Below are positions 25,000-32,771 of a stretch of 64,000 bases of DNA, piece by piece (position 1 is the stretch's first letter; each line of letters starts with the position of its first letter). The DNA lies in assembly GCA_964429135.1 (NCBI GenBank), contig CAYSAU010000004.1, forward strand, positions 1 through 64,000. The letters are read 5' to 3'. This stretch comes from CAZSDU01 sp964429135 (GTDB lineage: Bacteria; Bacteroidota; Bacteroidia; Bacteroidales; FEN-979). The notes below the pieces were generated by a model. It was not told the origin of the DNA. It did no database searches and saw only the letters and a program-made list of their open reading frames with translations. A program made the position numbers and the translations under genes.

Positions 25000-25956
25000 T
25001 TATAATACAGCTTTTGCTATTTGACGAATATTTTCGGAAATTCCAATGGTAAAATAATGCAATACCGGTACTCCGAAACTGATCAGTTCTTTGGATTGTT
25101 GGATTCCCCATTCAATGCCTACCTGGAAGGCATCCTCATTTGATTTGCACTGCTGAACTGCTCTGACAAGGTCTTCCGGGATATCGATATTGAATACCTG
25201 GGGAAGGATATTGATTTCTTTCATGGAAACAATGGGCTTCAGTCCGGGAATGATGGGGGCGTTAATTCCTTCGTTACGGCATGCTCTTACAAAATCAAAA
25301 TACTTCTGGTTATCAAAAAACATCTGGGTGACGATAAACTCTGCTCCTGCTTCTATTTTGGCTTTTAGGTGGTGGAGATCGCAGGGGAGGTTGGGGGATT
25401 CGATATGTTTTTCAGGGTATCCGGCAACACCTACACAGAAATTGGTTGAAAACGTATTTTGCATTTCTTCATCCAGGTATTTTCCATGGTTCAACGCTGT
25501 GATCTGTTTTACCAAATCCGCCGCGTAAGCGTGACCATTCTCTTCGGGGGTGAAGCTACGCTGGTTTTTCGGAGGATCTCCGCGCAAAGCCAGAATATTA
25601 TCAATCCCGAGATAGTGGAAATCAATGAGGGCATATTCGGTTTCTTCTCTGGTAAAACCCCCGCAGATCAGATGAGGGACGACTTCCACCTGGGGATATT
25701 TGTACTTTATGGCAGCCGAAATCGCAACCGTTCCTGGCCTTTTTTTAATGGTCTTTTTTTCCAATAATCCACTGGGATGTTTTTTATAGATCACCTCTTC
25801 CTGGTGGTAAGTCACATTGATAAATGAAGGATTGAATTCCATCAGGGGATCAATGGTCCGATAAATGAAACTGATATTGTGTCCCCTTAAAGGGGGCAGC
25901 AGTTCAAAAGAAAACAAGGTACGCCCGGATTTATTGATCAGGTCAATGACACGCAT
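25000..25956 (-). CDS. metF: 5,10-methylenetetrahydrofolate reductase
   Basis: 318 residues. FAD-dependent TIM barrel that reduces methylene-THF to methyl-THF for methionine synthesis. Signatures: FSFELLPP at the start, INVTYHQEE, NILALRGDPP, EIDxxxE-type HLKAKIEAGAEFIVTQMFFD, and IIPGLKPI. The length is typical. It lies three bases after metH on the same strand, so the methyl donor and the methyltransferase are produced together. Confidence 0.93.
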   Translation of the reverse strand: MRVIDLINKSGRTLFSFELLPPLRGHNISFIYRTIDPLMEFNPSFINVTYHQEEVIYKKHPSGLLEKKTIKKRPGTVAISAAIKYKYPQVEVVPHLICGGFTREETEYALIDFHYLGIDNILALRGDPPKNQRSFTPEENGHAYAADLVKQITALNHGKYLDEEMQNTFSTNFCVGVAGYPEKHIESPNLPCDLHHLKAKIEAGAEFIVTQMFFDNQKYFDFVRACRNEGINAPIIPGLKPIVSMKEINILPQVFNIDIPEDLVRAVQQCKSNEDAFQVGIEWGIQQSKELISFGVPVLHYFTIGISENIRQIAKAVL

Positions 25957-25959
25957 GAA

Positions 25960-28900
25960 TTAATAGTTTAGGTTGGGATTTAATAATTTTTCTGCTTTTT
26001 CAAATGATAAATTTTTCCGTTTGGCATAGTCGGTTACTTGGTCTTTACTGATGCGTCCAAGGTTGAAATACCGGGCTTGGGGATGAGCAAAATAGAACCC
26101 TGAAACGGAAGCACCCGGATACATAGCAAAGGTTTCCGTAAGATGGACATCAATTTGTTTGTCTGCTTCAAGTAAATCAAATAAAATGCGTTTTTCAGAA
26201 TGTTCGGGACAGGCAGGATAGCCTGGAGCCGGACGGATCCCGGTGTAATTCTCCCGGATCATGGCAGGGACTTCAAGGCGCTCATCCCTGGCATAACCCC
26301 AGAAGTCCTTTCTTACCCTTTCATGCATTCTTTCGGCGAAAGCTTCTGCAAGCCTGTCGGCAAGTATTTTAATCTGAATGGCATTATAATCATCAAGTTC
26401 TTTTTCATAATTCATGGCCCATTCCTCCACGCCCAAACCTGCAGTGACAACAAAACCTCCAATATAATCGATCATTTCGCTCTCGCGGGGAGCAATAAAG
26501 TCGCCCAGACAGAGGTTGGGCTGACCAGGTTCTTTTTCCTGCTGATTGCGCAGAAAGTGAAAGGTTGTCAACACGCTGCTGCGGCTTTCATCGGCATAAA
26601 CATCCACATCGTCACCGTTGGAATTACAAGGATAAAAACCGATGACTGCGCGGGCAATCAGCATTTTTTTTCGGATGATATCCCTGAGGGCTGATTGTGC
26701 ATCTTCAAAAAGTTTTCTTGCTTCTTTCCCTTTAACCGGATCCTGTAATATACCAGGATATTTCCCATTTATTTTCCAGGCATGAAAAAAGAAAGTCCAG
26801 TCAATATAGGGGAATATCTCTTCCAGCGGATAATCAAAAAACACTTTATTCCCAATTAACTGGGGTTTCGTTATTTTCGAATTTTTCCATTCAATTTTCA
26901 AGCGGTTTTTCCTTGCTTCACCCAGGGTTATATAATGCTGATTTGCTTTCTTATCGTAACTTTGACGTACCTCCTGATATTTCTTTTTTATTCCTTCCAT
27001 ATAAATTTTTTGAGTCTCGGGCGACAACAGATTTGCAATTATACCGACTGCTTTGGAGGCATCTTTAACATGAATTACGCCATGCGAATATTCCGGTTCG
27101 ATTTTTACCGCTGTATGAACTTCCGATGTTGTTGCCCCACCGATTAACAGGGGGATGCTGAATTTCTGTCGTTCCATTTCTTTGGCGACATGAACCATTT
27201 CTTCCAGGGAAGGAGTGATCAGGCCGCTCAATCCGATGATATCGGCTTTTTGTTGAATGGCTTGCTGCAGGATTTTATCGGCCGGAATCATGACCCCCAT
27301 GTCGATCACCTTGTAATTATTGCAAGCCAGCACTACTCCGACAATATTTTTTCCGATATCGTGCACATCTCCTTTTACTGTTGCCAGAAGTATCCTGGCC
27401 ATGGCAGAAGGCTGGTTTTTGTTTGCTGCCTTTTCCGCTTCCAGCCTGGGGGTCAGGCGGGCGACTGCTTTTTTCATTACCCTTGCGCTCTTCACAACTT
27501 GGGGAAGGAACATTTTTCCGCTACCAAATAGATCCCCCACCTGGTTCATTCCATCCATCAGAGGCCCCTCGATAATTTTTAAGGCAGTATCATATAAAGG
27601 CATGGCCTGGTCTATATCTGTGTCAATGAATTCAGTGATTCCTTTAACCAGGGCATGCTGCAGGCGCTGTTTTACCGGATAGGTACGCCATTCAGCCTCA
27701 GTTTCTTCCTTTTTTCCACTGTCTTTGACCTGATCTGCAAAGGCCAGTAATCTTTCCGTGGAATCTTTCCGTCTATTCAGAATTACATCTTCAACCAGCT
27801 TCAATAGGTCTTTGGGGATTTCATCATAGACCGGAAGCTGGCCGGCATTGACAATACCCATATCAAGACCTGCCTGGATGGCATGATAAAGAAAAACAGC
27901 ATGCATGGTTTCCCGCAAGGCATCATTTCCCCGGAAAGAAAACGACAGGTTGCTGATCCCACCGCTAACCCGGGCATGAGGTAGGTTTTCCTTGATCCAT
28001 TTGGTAGTCCGGATAAAATCCAACGCATAATGGTTATGCTCTTCGATGCCGGTAGCCACGGTCAAAATATTTGGATCAAAGATAATGTCTTCAGGAGGGA
28101 ATTGAATTTCCTGTGTAAGGATGGTATAAGCACGACGGGCAATGGCGATTCTGCGTTCAAAAGAAGTAGCTTGCCCTTCTTCGTCAAATGCCATGATGAC
28201 AGTGGCTGCTCCAAATTTCCGAAGGTAAACAGCTTGTTTTTTAAAGGATTCCTCTCCTTCTTTCAGGCTGATGGAATTAACAATGGACTTTCCCTGTATG
28301 CATTTTAGGGCGGAAGCGATGACAGAAAATTTGGAAGAATCAATCATGACAGGCACCCTTGCAACATCCGGATCTGATGCTAACATGTAAAGAAAATTGA
28401 CCATGGCTTTCTCTGCGTCAAGCATGGCTTCATCCATACTGATGTCGATAATCTGGGCACCGCTTTCAACCTGCTGTCGGGCGATTAAAAGGGCTTCTTC
28501 ATATTTTTCCTCTTTGATGAGCCGTGCAAATTTCCTTGATCCGCTGACATTGGTTCGTTCTCCGATATTGATAAAATTACTGCCGTTATAGATCGTTAGG
28601 GGTTCCAGCCCGCTTAACCTGAGCACATGACTTTTTTCAGGGATTTTTCTGACCTTGGCCGTTTCTGCCAGCACCGCAAATTTTCGGATGTGCTCCGGAT
28701 TCGTCCCGCAGCATCCCCCCACCATATTCAGAAAACCGTGATTGAGAAATTCACTGATGAATTCTGCCATCACTTCAGGAGATTGATCATATTCCCCGAA
28801 TTGGTTGGGAAGACCGGCATTCGGATAAGCAATCACAGGGAAAGCAGCTTTCCGGGATAATTCCTCAATATAAGGGCGCAGCTCTTTGGCGCCCAGAGAA

Positions 28901-29625
28901 CAGTTTAACCCGACGGCAAAAAGATTGAAGTGGGAAACCGAACAGAGGAAAGCATCGAGGGTTTGACCTGAAAGGGTGCGTCCAGAAGAATCTGAAATTG
29001 TAACAGAAGCAATGACTGGAATTTCATGTCCATCCATTTCATCAAAGATAGCTATGAGGGCTGCTTTGGCATTCAGCGTATCAAAGATGGTTTCCACGAT
29101 CAGCAGATCAACCCCTCCATCGAGCAAGCCTCTGGCTTGTTCCCGGTAGGCCTGATAAAGATCATCAAAAGTAACTGCCCGGTATGCAGGGTTCTGGACA
29201 TCCGGTGACAGGGATGCCGTTTTATTGGTCGGCCCCAAAGACCCTGCTACCCAACGTGGTTTATCTGTATTGAGTCTTGTGAATTTTCCAACTGCCTCAC
29301 GGGCCAGCCTCGCTGCCGCAACATTGAGCTCATAAGCAACATCTTCCAGGTGATAATCAGCCAGAGAAATACGGTTGGCATTAAAAGTATTTGTTTCAAT
29401 GATGTCAGCACCGGCCTGAAGGTATTGTTCATGGATTTCACGAATAATATCTGGTCGGCTGAGACCCAACAGGTCGTTGTTCCCTTTCAGGGTAAATGGG
29501 AAATCCTGAAAACGGTCCCCCCGGTAATCCGTTTCATCTAATCCATAAGCCTGAATCATGGTCCCCATTGCACCATCCAGTACCAAAATTCGTTGCTTAA
29601 TTTCTCTGAAAATATCTTTAGTCAT
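25960..29625 (-). CDS. metH: Cobalamin-dependent methionine synthase
   Basis: 1221 residues, full length with all four modules in order. Homocysteine-binding barrel with the zinc ligands in VGLNCSLGA and VGGCCGTNP. Methyl-THF-binding (pterin) barrel with NIGERTNVSGSRKF. Cobalamin module with the cap and DVHDIGKN (His as lower ligand of B12). C-terminal reactivation domain with RPAPGYPACPEH for AdoMet binding. It transfers the methyl group of methyl-THF to homocysteine. Its start overlaps the upstream phosphopantetheinyl transferase gene by eight bases, and metF follows. No cobalamin riboswitch was seen upstream, where the intergenic space is only ~100 bases. Confidence 0.96.
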   Translation of the reverse strand: MTKDIFREIKQRILVLDGAMGTMIQAYGLDETDYRGDRFQDFPFTLKGNNDLLGLSRPDIIREIHEQYLQAGADIIETNTFNANRISLADYHLEDVAYELNVAAARLAREAVGKFTRLNTDKPRWVAGSLGPTNKTASLSPDVQNPAYRAVTFDDLYQAYREQARGLLDGGVDLLIVETIFDTLNAKAALIAIFDEMDGHEIPVIASVTISDSSGRTLSGQTLDAFLCSVSHFNLFAVGLNCSLGAKELRPYIEELSRKAAFPVIAYPNAGLPNQFGEYDQSPEVMAEFISEFLNHGFLNMVGGCCGTNPEHIRKFAVLAETAKVRKIPEKSHVLRLSGLEPLTIYNGSNFINIGERTNVSGSRKFARLIKEEKYEEALLIARQQVESGAQIIDISMDEAMLDAEKAMVNFLYMLASDPDVARVPVMIDSSKFSVIASALKCIQGKSIVNSISLKEGEESFKKQAVYLRKFGAATVIMAFDEEGQATSFERRIAIARRAYTILTQEIQFPPEDIIFDPNILTVATGIEEHNHYALDFIRTTKWIKENLPHARVSGGISNLSFSFRGNDALRETMHAVFLYHAIQAGLDMGIVNAGQLPVYDEIPKDLLKLVEDVILNRRKDSTERLLAFADQVKDSGKKEETEAEWRTYPVKQRLQHALVKGITEFIDTDIDQAMPLYDTALKIIEGPLMDGMNQVGDLFGSGKMFLPQVVKSARVMKKAVARLTPRLEAEKAANKNQPSAMARILLATVKGDVHDIGKNIVGVVLACNNYKVIDMGVMIPADKILQQAIQQKADIIGLSGLITPSLEEMVHVAKEMERQKFSIPLLIGGATTSEVHTAVKIEPEYSHGVIHVKDASKAVGIIANLLSPETQKIYMEGIKKKYQEVRQSYDKKANQHYITLGEARKNRLKIEWKNSKITKPQLIGNKVFFDYPLEEIFPYIDWTFFFHAWKINGKYPGILQDPVKGKEARKLFEDAQSALRDIIRKKMLIARAVIGFYPCNSNGDDVDVYADESRSSVLTTFHFLRNQQEKEPGQPNLCLGDFIAPRESEMIDYIGGFVVTAGLGVEEWAMNYEKELDDYNAIQIKILADRLAEAFAERMHERVRKDFWGYARDERLEVPAMIRENYTGIRPAPGYPACPEHSEKRILFDLLEADKQIDVHLTETFAMYPGASVSGFYFAHPQARYFNLGRISKDQVTDYAKRKNLSFEKAEKLLNPNLNY

Positions 29626-30262
29626 AAGTAAAGGCTAACATATAGTCATCAAGTTTCATGTACCAGAGGGTAAAGATCTTCGGACGGCCGGGCTTGTTCA
29701 GCGTTGCCTTGCATACTCCTGTCTTTATGCAAATATAATCAAAGGAATGGATAATAATATCATTTTTAATGTCCACTTCAGGGATGCCATATACTTTGTA
29801 TAGTGCTTCCTTTCCACACCAGTAAACGCTTAGTTTTTCAAGGTTTGCTTCCGGATAAAAAGCTTCGGATTCGGCTTCAGAGAGAAATCGATCTTTAACT
29901 TTTAACAACCGTGGGGTGATCTTTTCAATATCAATCCCCACCAGCCTGTTTTTAGCCAGGATTATGGCAGCATAAGGCCCTGAATGACTGACAGAAAAAA
30001 CGAGCTCACTGGTATCGGTGAAATAGGGTTTACCATATTCTTGGTAGTTGATGTTCAGGGAGGAGTGACCATGAAACCTGGCGAGCAATATACGGCAGGC
30101 AAGCCATTGTTTACGGCGGTTTTCATTTTTCATCTCGTGATGGCGCTGAGCATCCTCTGAGTTAAGGGAGATTAACGAAAGGAGATGATTTTCGGTTTCC
30201 GTGATCTGCCATACGCCAAGCCTGATTTCCGGTTGAAGCAAGATGTCGAGGACGATGGGCAT
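29618..30262 (-). CDS. 4'-phosphopantetheinyl transferase (Sfp/AcpT superfamily)
   Basis: 214 residues. Hallmark motifs are present: FSVSHSGPYAAII, VGIDIEKI (Mg-binding Asp111 and Glu113) and WCGKEALYKVYG (Lys151/Glu152). These enzymes move the phosphopantetheine arm of CoA to the serine of carrier proteins. At 214 residues it is of the longer Sfp-like type rather than AcpS. It is the first gene of the minus-strand cluster leading to metH, metF and pcrB. No carrier-protein gene is in the window, so the natural partner (fatty-acid ACP or a secondary-metabolite carrier) is unknown. Confidence 0.85.
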   Translation of the reverse strand: MPIVLDILLQPEIRLGVWQITETENHLLSLISLNSEDAQRHHEMKNENRRKQWLACRILLARFHGHSSLNINYQEYGKPYFTDTSELVFSVSHSGPYAAIILAKNRLVGIDIEKITPRLLKVKDRFLSEAESEAFYPEANLEKLSVYWCGKEALYKVYGIPEVDIKNDIIIHSFDYICIKTGVCKATLNKPGRPKIFTLWYMKLDDYMLAFTYD

Positions 30263-30292
30263 GGATTATATAATTATTCGTGATGAAGCAAC

Positions 30293-30300
30293 CAAAAGTA
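30293..30300 (-). promoter_or_regulatory. Possible -7 box for the phosphopantetheinyl transferase-metH-metF operon
   Basis: TACTTTTG on the minus strand, 31 bases before the start codon at 30262. No -33 TTTG at proper spacing. It is divergent from the ahcY promoter. Confidence 0.35.
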
Positions 30301-30312
30301 CAAATTCCATGA

Positions 30313-30343
30313 TTTGTGTAATGAGAGATTATTGTTAATTTTG
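30313..30343 (+). promoter_or_regulatory. Bacteroidota-type promoter of ahcY
   Basis: TTTG at 30313-30316 and TAATTTTG at 30336-30343, spaced by 19 bp. The predicted start near 30350 gives a leader of ~17 bases before ATG 30367, too short for any riboswitch. Confidence 0.6.
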
Positions 30344-30366
30344 CAAGCTGATAAAAAGAATAGAAA

Positions 30367-31791
30367 ATGATGCAAAACATGATTATGGAAAATGACCTGA
30401 AATACAAAGTCGCAGATCTTACCCTTGCTGAATGGGGTAGAAAAGAAATAGATATTGCTGAAAAAGAGATGCCGGGACTGATGTCGATCCGGAAAAAATA
30501 TGCAAAAGAAAAACCCCTTCTTGGAGCACGGATCAGCGGATCTCTCCACATGACCATTCAGACAGCAGTGCTGATCGAGACCCTGAAAGAGCTGGGTGCT
30601 GATGTTCGCTGGGCTTCCTGCAATATTTTCTCAACACAGGATCATGCGGCAGCAGCCATAGCAGCCAAAGGTATTCCTGTTTTTGCCTGGAAAGGAGAAT
30701 CCCTGGAAGAATATTGGTGGTGTACTTCTATGGCACTGGCTTTTCCCGGTAATAAGGGGCCCAACCTTATTGTTGACGATGGAGGAGATGCCACCCTCAT
30801 GGTTCACCGTGGATATCAGGCCGAGAAAAATCCTGAAATGTTGAACCAACCTACAGAAAATGCTGATGAAAAAGCATTCATAAAACAGCTTCAGACCATT
30901 TATGTTGAAGATAAAACTCGCTGGCAACGGACGGTTAAAGAATGGAAAGGAGTTTCTGAAGAGACTACCACCGGGGTCCATCGCTTGTATCAGATGATGG
31001 AGAAGGGAGAATTGCTTGTCCCGGCCATTAATGTCAATGATTCAGTGACCAAGTCAAAATTCGACAACCTTTATGGTTGCAGGGAATCTCTGGCCGATGG
31101 CATTAAACGTGCCACGGATGTTATGATTGCCGGGAAAGTTGTGGTTGTCCTTGGCTACGGGGATGTTGGAAAAGGCTGTGCCAAATCAATGAAATCCTAT
31201 GGTGCAAGAGTAATTGTTACTGAAATTGACCCGATCTGTGCCCTACAGGCCGCCATGGAAGGGTTTGAGGTGATAACCCTGGAAGATGCTCTTCCCGAAG
31301 GGAACATTTTTGTGACTACTACAGGAAACAAAGATGTGATCACGGCGGAACACCTGTCGAAAATGAAAGATGAATCCATTGTTTGTAATATTGGTCATTT
31401 CGATAATGAAATTCAGGTTGAACAGCTTAATCATTGGCCGGGGATACAAAAGGTCAACATAAAGCCCCAGGTTGATAAGTATATTTATCCCGATGGGAAG
31501 GCGATTTATTTGTTGGCTGAAGGACGTCTGGTAAACCTGGGTTGTGCAACGGGACATCCTTCTTTTGTCATGTCCAATTCATTCACAAACCAAACCCTTG
31601 CTCAGCTTGATCTTTGGAAAAATGATTACGAAATAGGTGTTTATCGTCTGTCCAAAAAACTGGATGAGGAAGTAGCACGGCTCCACTTGGAGCAATTAGG
31701 CGTTAAATTGACAAAACTTACAACCGAGCAGGCAGAATATCTTGGCATATCAAAAGAAGGGCCGTATAAACCGGAACATTACAGATACTAA
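30367..31791 (+). CDS. ahcY: S-adenosylhomocysteine hydrolase
   Basis: 474 residues. NAD-dependent enzyme that splits S-adenosylhomocysteine into adenosine and homocysteine, feeding the divergent metH. The signatures are ISGSLHMTIQTAVLIETL, SCNIFSTQDHAAAAI, the Rossmann stretch VVVLGYGDVGKGCAKSMKS, VCNIGHFDNEI, and the C-terminal PYKPEHYRY whose Lys and Tyr contact the NAD of a neighbouring subunit. The length includes the ~40-residue insertion usual in bacterial enzymes. Several start codons lie close together (30367, 30370, 30382); the predicted transcription start permits all. Divergent arrangement with metH/metF makes a complete SAM-recycling locus apart from metK. Confidence 0.95.
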   Translation: MMQNMIMENDLKYKVADLTLAEWGRKEIDIAEKEMPGLMSIRKKYAKEKPLLGARISGSLHMTIQTAVLIETLKELGADVRWASCNIFSTQDHAAAAIAAKGIPVFAWKGESLEEYWWCTSMALAFPGNKGPNLIVDDGGDATLMVHRGYQAEKNPEMLNQPTENADEKAFIKQLQTIYVEDKTRWQRTVKEWKGVSEETTTGVHRLYQMMEKGELLVPAINVNDSVTKSKFDNLYGCRESLADGIKRATDVMIAGKVVVVLGYGDVGKGCAKSMKSYGARVIVTEIDPICALQAAMEGFEVITLEDALPEGNIFVTTTGNKDVITAEHLSKMKDESIVCNIGHFDNEIQVEQLNHWPGIQKVNIKPQVDKYIYPDGKAIYLLAEGRLVNLGCATGHPSFVMSNSFTNQTLAQLDLWKNDYEIGVYRLSKKLDEEVARLHLEQLGVKLTKLTTEQAEYLGISKEGPYKPEHYRY

Positions 31792-31806
31792 CAGTTGAAT
31801 TGCTAA

Positions 31807-32259
31807 TTAATTCGTGATATAAAGCATCACCCCGTCATAGATGGCTTGATATTGCTTAAGCGGAAAATGAGAAGGACCGGCATAGGGAGTTCCATCTGTC
31901 ATGATAAATTTTGAGCCACAAATAGGACAGGTGCAGGTGATACTTGATTCATCCACCCTGATTTGAGCTCCCGTTACCAATGGATCAAAAGGGCAGGCAC
32001 GTTCAAAAGCCACAAATTCATTGACAGACATGCGGTAGATCAGGATGCCCTGGTAGCCTCCATAAACAGTTTCCCAGCCTCCGACAGCATTCAGATGAAT
32101 ATACTCCGTGGAGTTTGGATTGATCTGAAAGTTGACATAAACATAAGGAATCTCAGGAGCCTGTTCTTCTTTTTTACAGGATAAAAAGAAGCATGCTAAG
32201 ACCGCAATGATATATATTGGCTTCACGGCCGTATTTTTTTTTGCATTTTCATACCACAA
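31807..32259 (-). CDS. Rieske-fold lipoprotein lacking the canonical histidine ligands
   Basis: 150 residues. SPII signal ending FLSC (Cys28), so anchored in a membrane facing the periplasm or surface. The rest resembles Rieske [2Fe-2S] domains: ERACPFDP at residues 86-93 corresponds to the C-x-H box and CPICGSKF at 111-118 to the C-x-x-H-G-S box, followed by the usual TDGTPYAGPSHFPLKQY tail. In both boxes the His is missing: Phe91 stands in the first and Cys114 in the second, while an extra Cys109 is present. A normal two-Cys/two-His cluster cannot form; four Cys (89, 109, 111, 114) could hold another metal centre or disulfides. It converges on ahcY with a 15-base gap. Confidence 0.7.
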   Translation of the reverse strand: MWYENAKKNTAVKPIYIIAVLACFFLSCKKEEQAPEIPYVYVNFQINPNSTEYIHLNAVGGWETVYGGYQGILIYRMSVNEFVAFERACPFDPLVTGAQIRVDESSITCTCPICGSKFIMTDGTPYAGPSHFPLKQYQAIYDGVMLYITN

Positions 32260-32315
32260 AGTTCATACATTTAACGATTCATTCATCATAATATTATTTT
32301 TTAAATAATTGGATC

Positions 32316-32579
32316 ATGTATCTATTCAAAAATCTGGCAGCTAAAATATGGGTGATCACCTTAATAACCTTTGTTCCTTTTGCTTATGGTTTTACTCCGC
32401 AAAAAGCCAAGACCAATCAAAAACAAATTGAGCGGGAAAGGGAAAAGAAAAAAAAACAGGAACAAAAAAAGTATGATGCTGGGATTAAAAGACATCAACG
32501 GATGCAATCCAAAGAAACAAGGGAACGGATGAAACAAACCAAAAAGGAATCGAAAAAAGCAACTCCTATACGACCCTGA
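32316..32579 (+). CDS. Small secreted, highly basic protein
   Basis: 87 residues. N-terminal signal peptide (IWVITLITFVPFAYG), then ~60 residues made mostly of Lys, Glu, Gln and Arg (QIEREREKKKKQEQKK, KRHQRMQSKETRERMKQTKK) with a helical, coiled-coil-like pattern. No known domain. It lies 190 bases upstream of the TonB-dependent receptor operon on the same strand. Positive charge in the periplasm could bind lipopolysaccharide, peptidoglycan or nucleic acid, but that is a guess. Confidence 0.6.
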   Translation: MYLFKNLAAKIWVITLITFVPFAYGFTPQKAKTNQKQIEREREKKKKQEQKKYDAGIKRHQRMQSKETRERMKQTKKESKKATPIRP

Positions 32580-32667
32580 GACCGAGATTTTACCCGAAAT
32601 TTTAATAAAATGAACGATCGCATTTGCTTAGTCATATAATAGTGTGAATCATAATTTAGAATGGTTA

Positions 32668-32675
32668 TATATTTG
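32668..32675 (+). promoter_or_regulatory. Possible -7 box before the TonB receptor operon
   Basis: TATATTTG (TAnnTTTG) about 97 bases before ATG 32772. A TTTG at 32623 is too distant to be its partner, so support is weak. The remaining stretch is AT-rich without other recognisable features. Confidence 0.3.
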
Positions 32676-32771
32676 TACAGTGATTTAAAAATTTTTGAAT
32701 TTAGTTTTAAATAATTATTACTTTTACGACCTTTTTACTGCGCAATTTAATCTAACATAAAATTATATGGT

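Noticed and set aside
30263..30366. Cobalamin or SAM riboswitch between metH cluster and ahcY
   Set aside because: The gap is ~104 bases with two divergent promoters; predicted leaders are 17-25 bases, too short.
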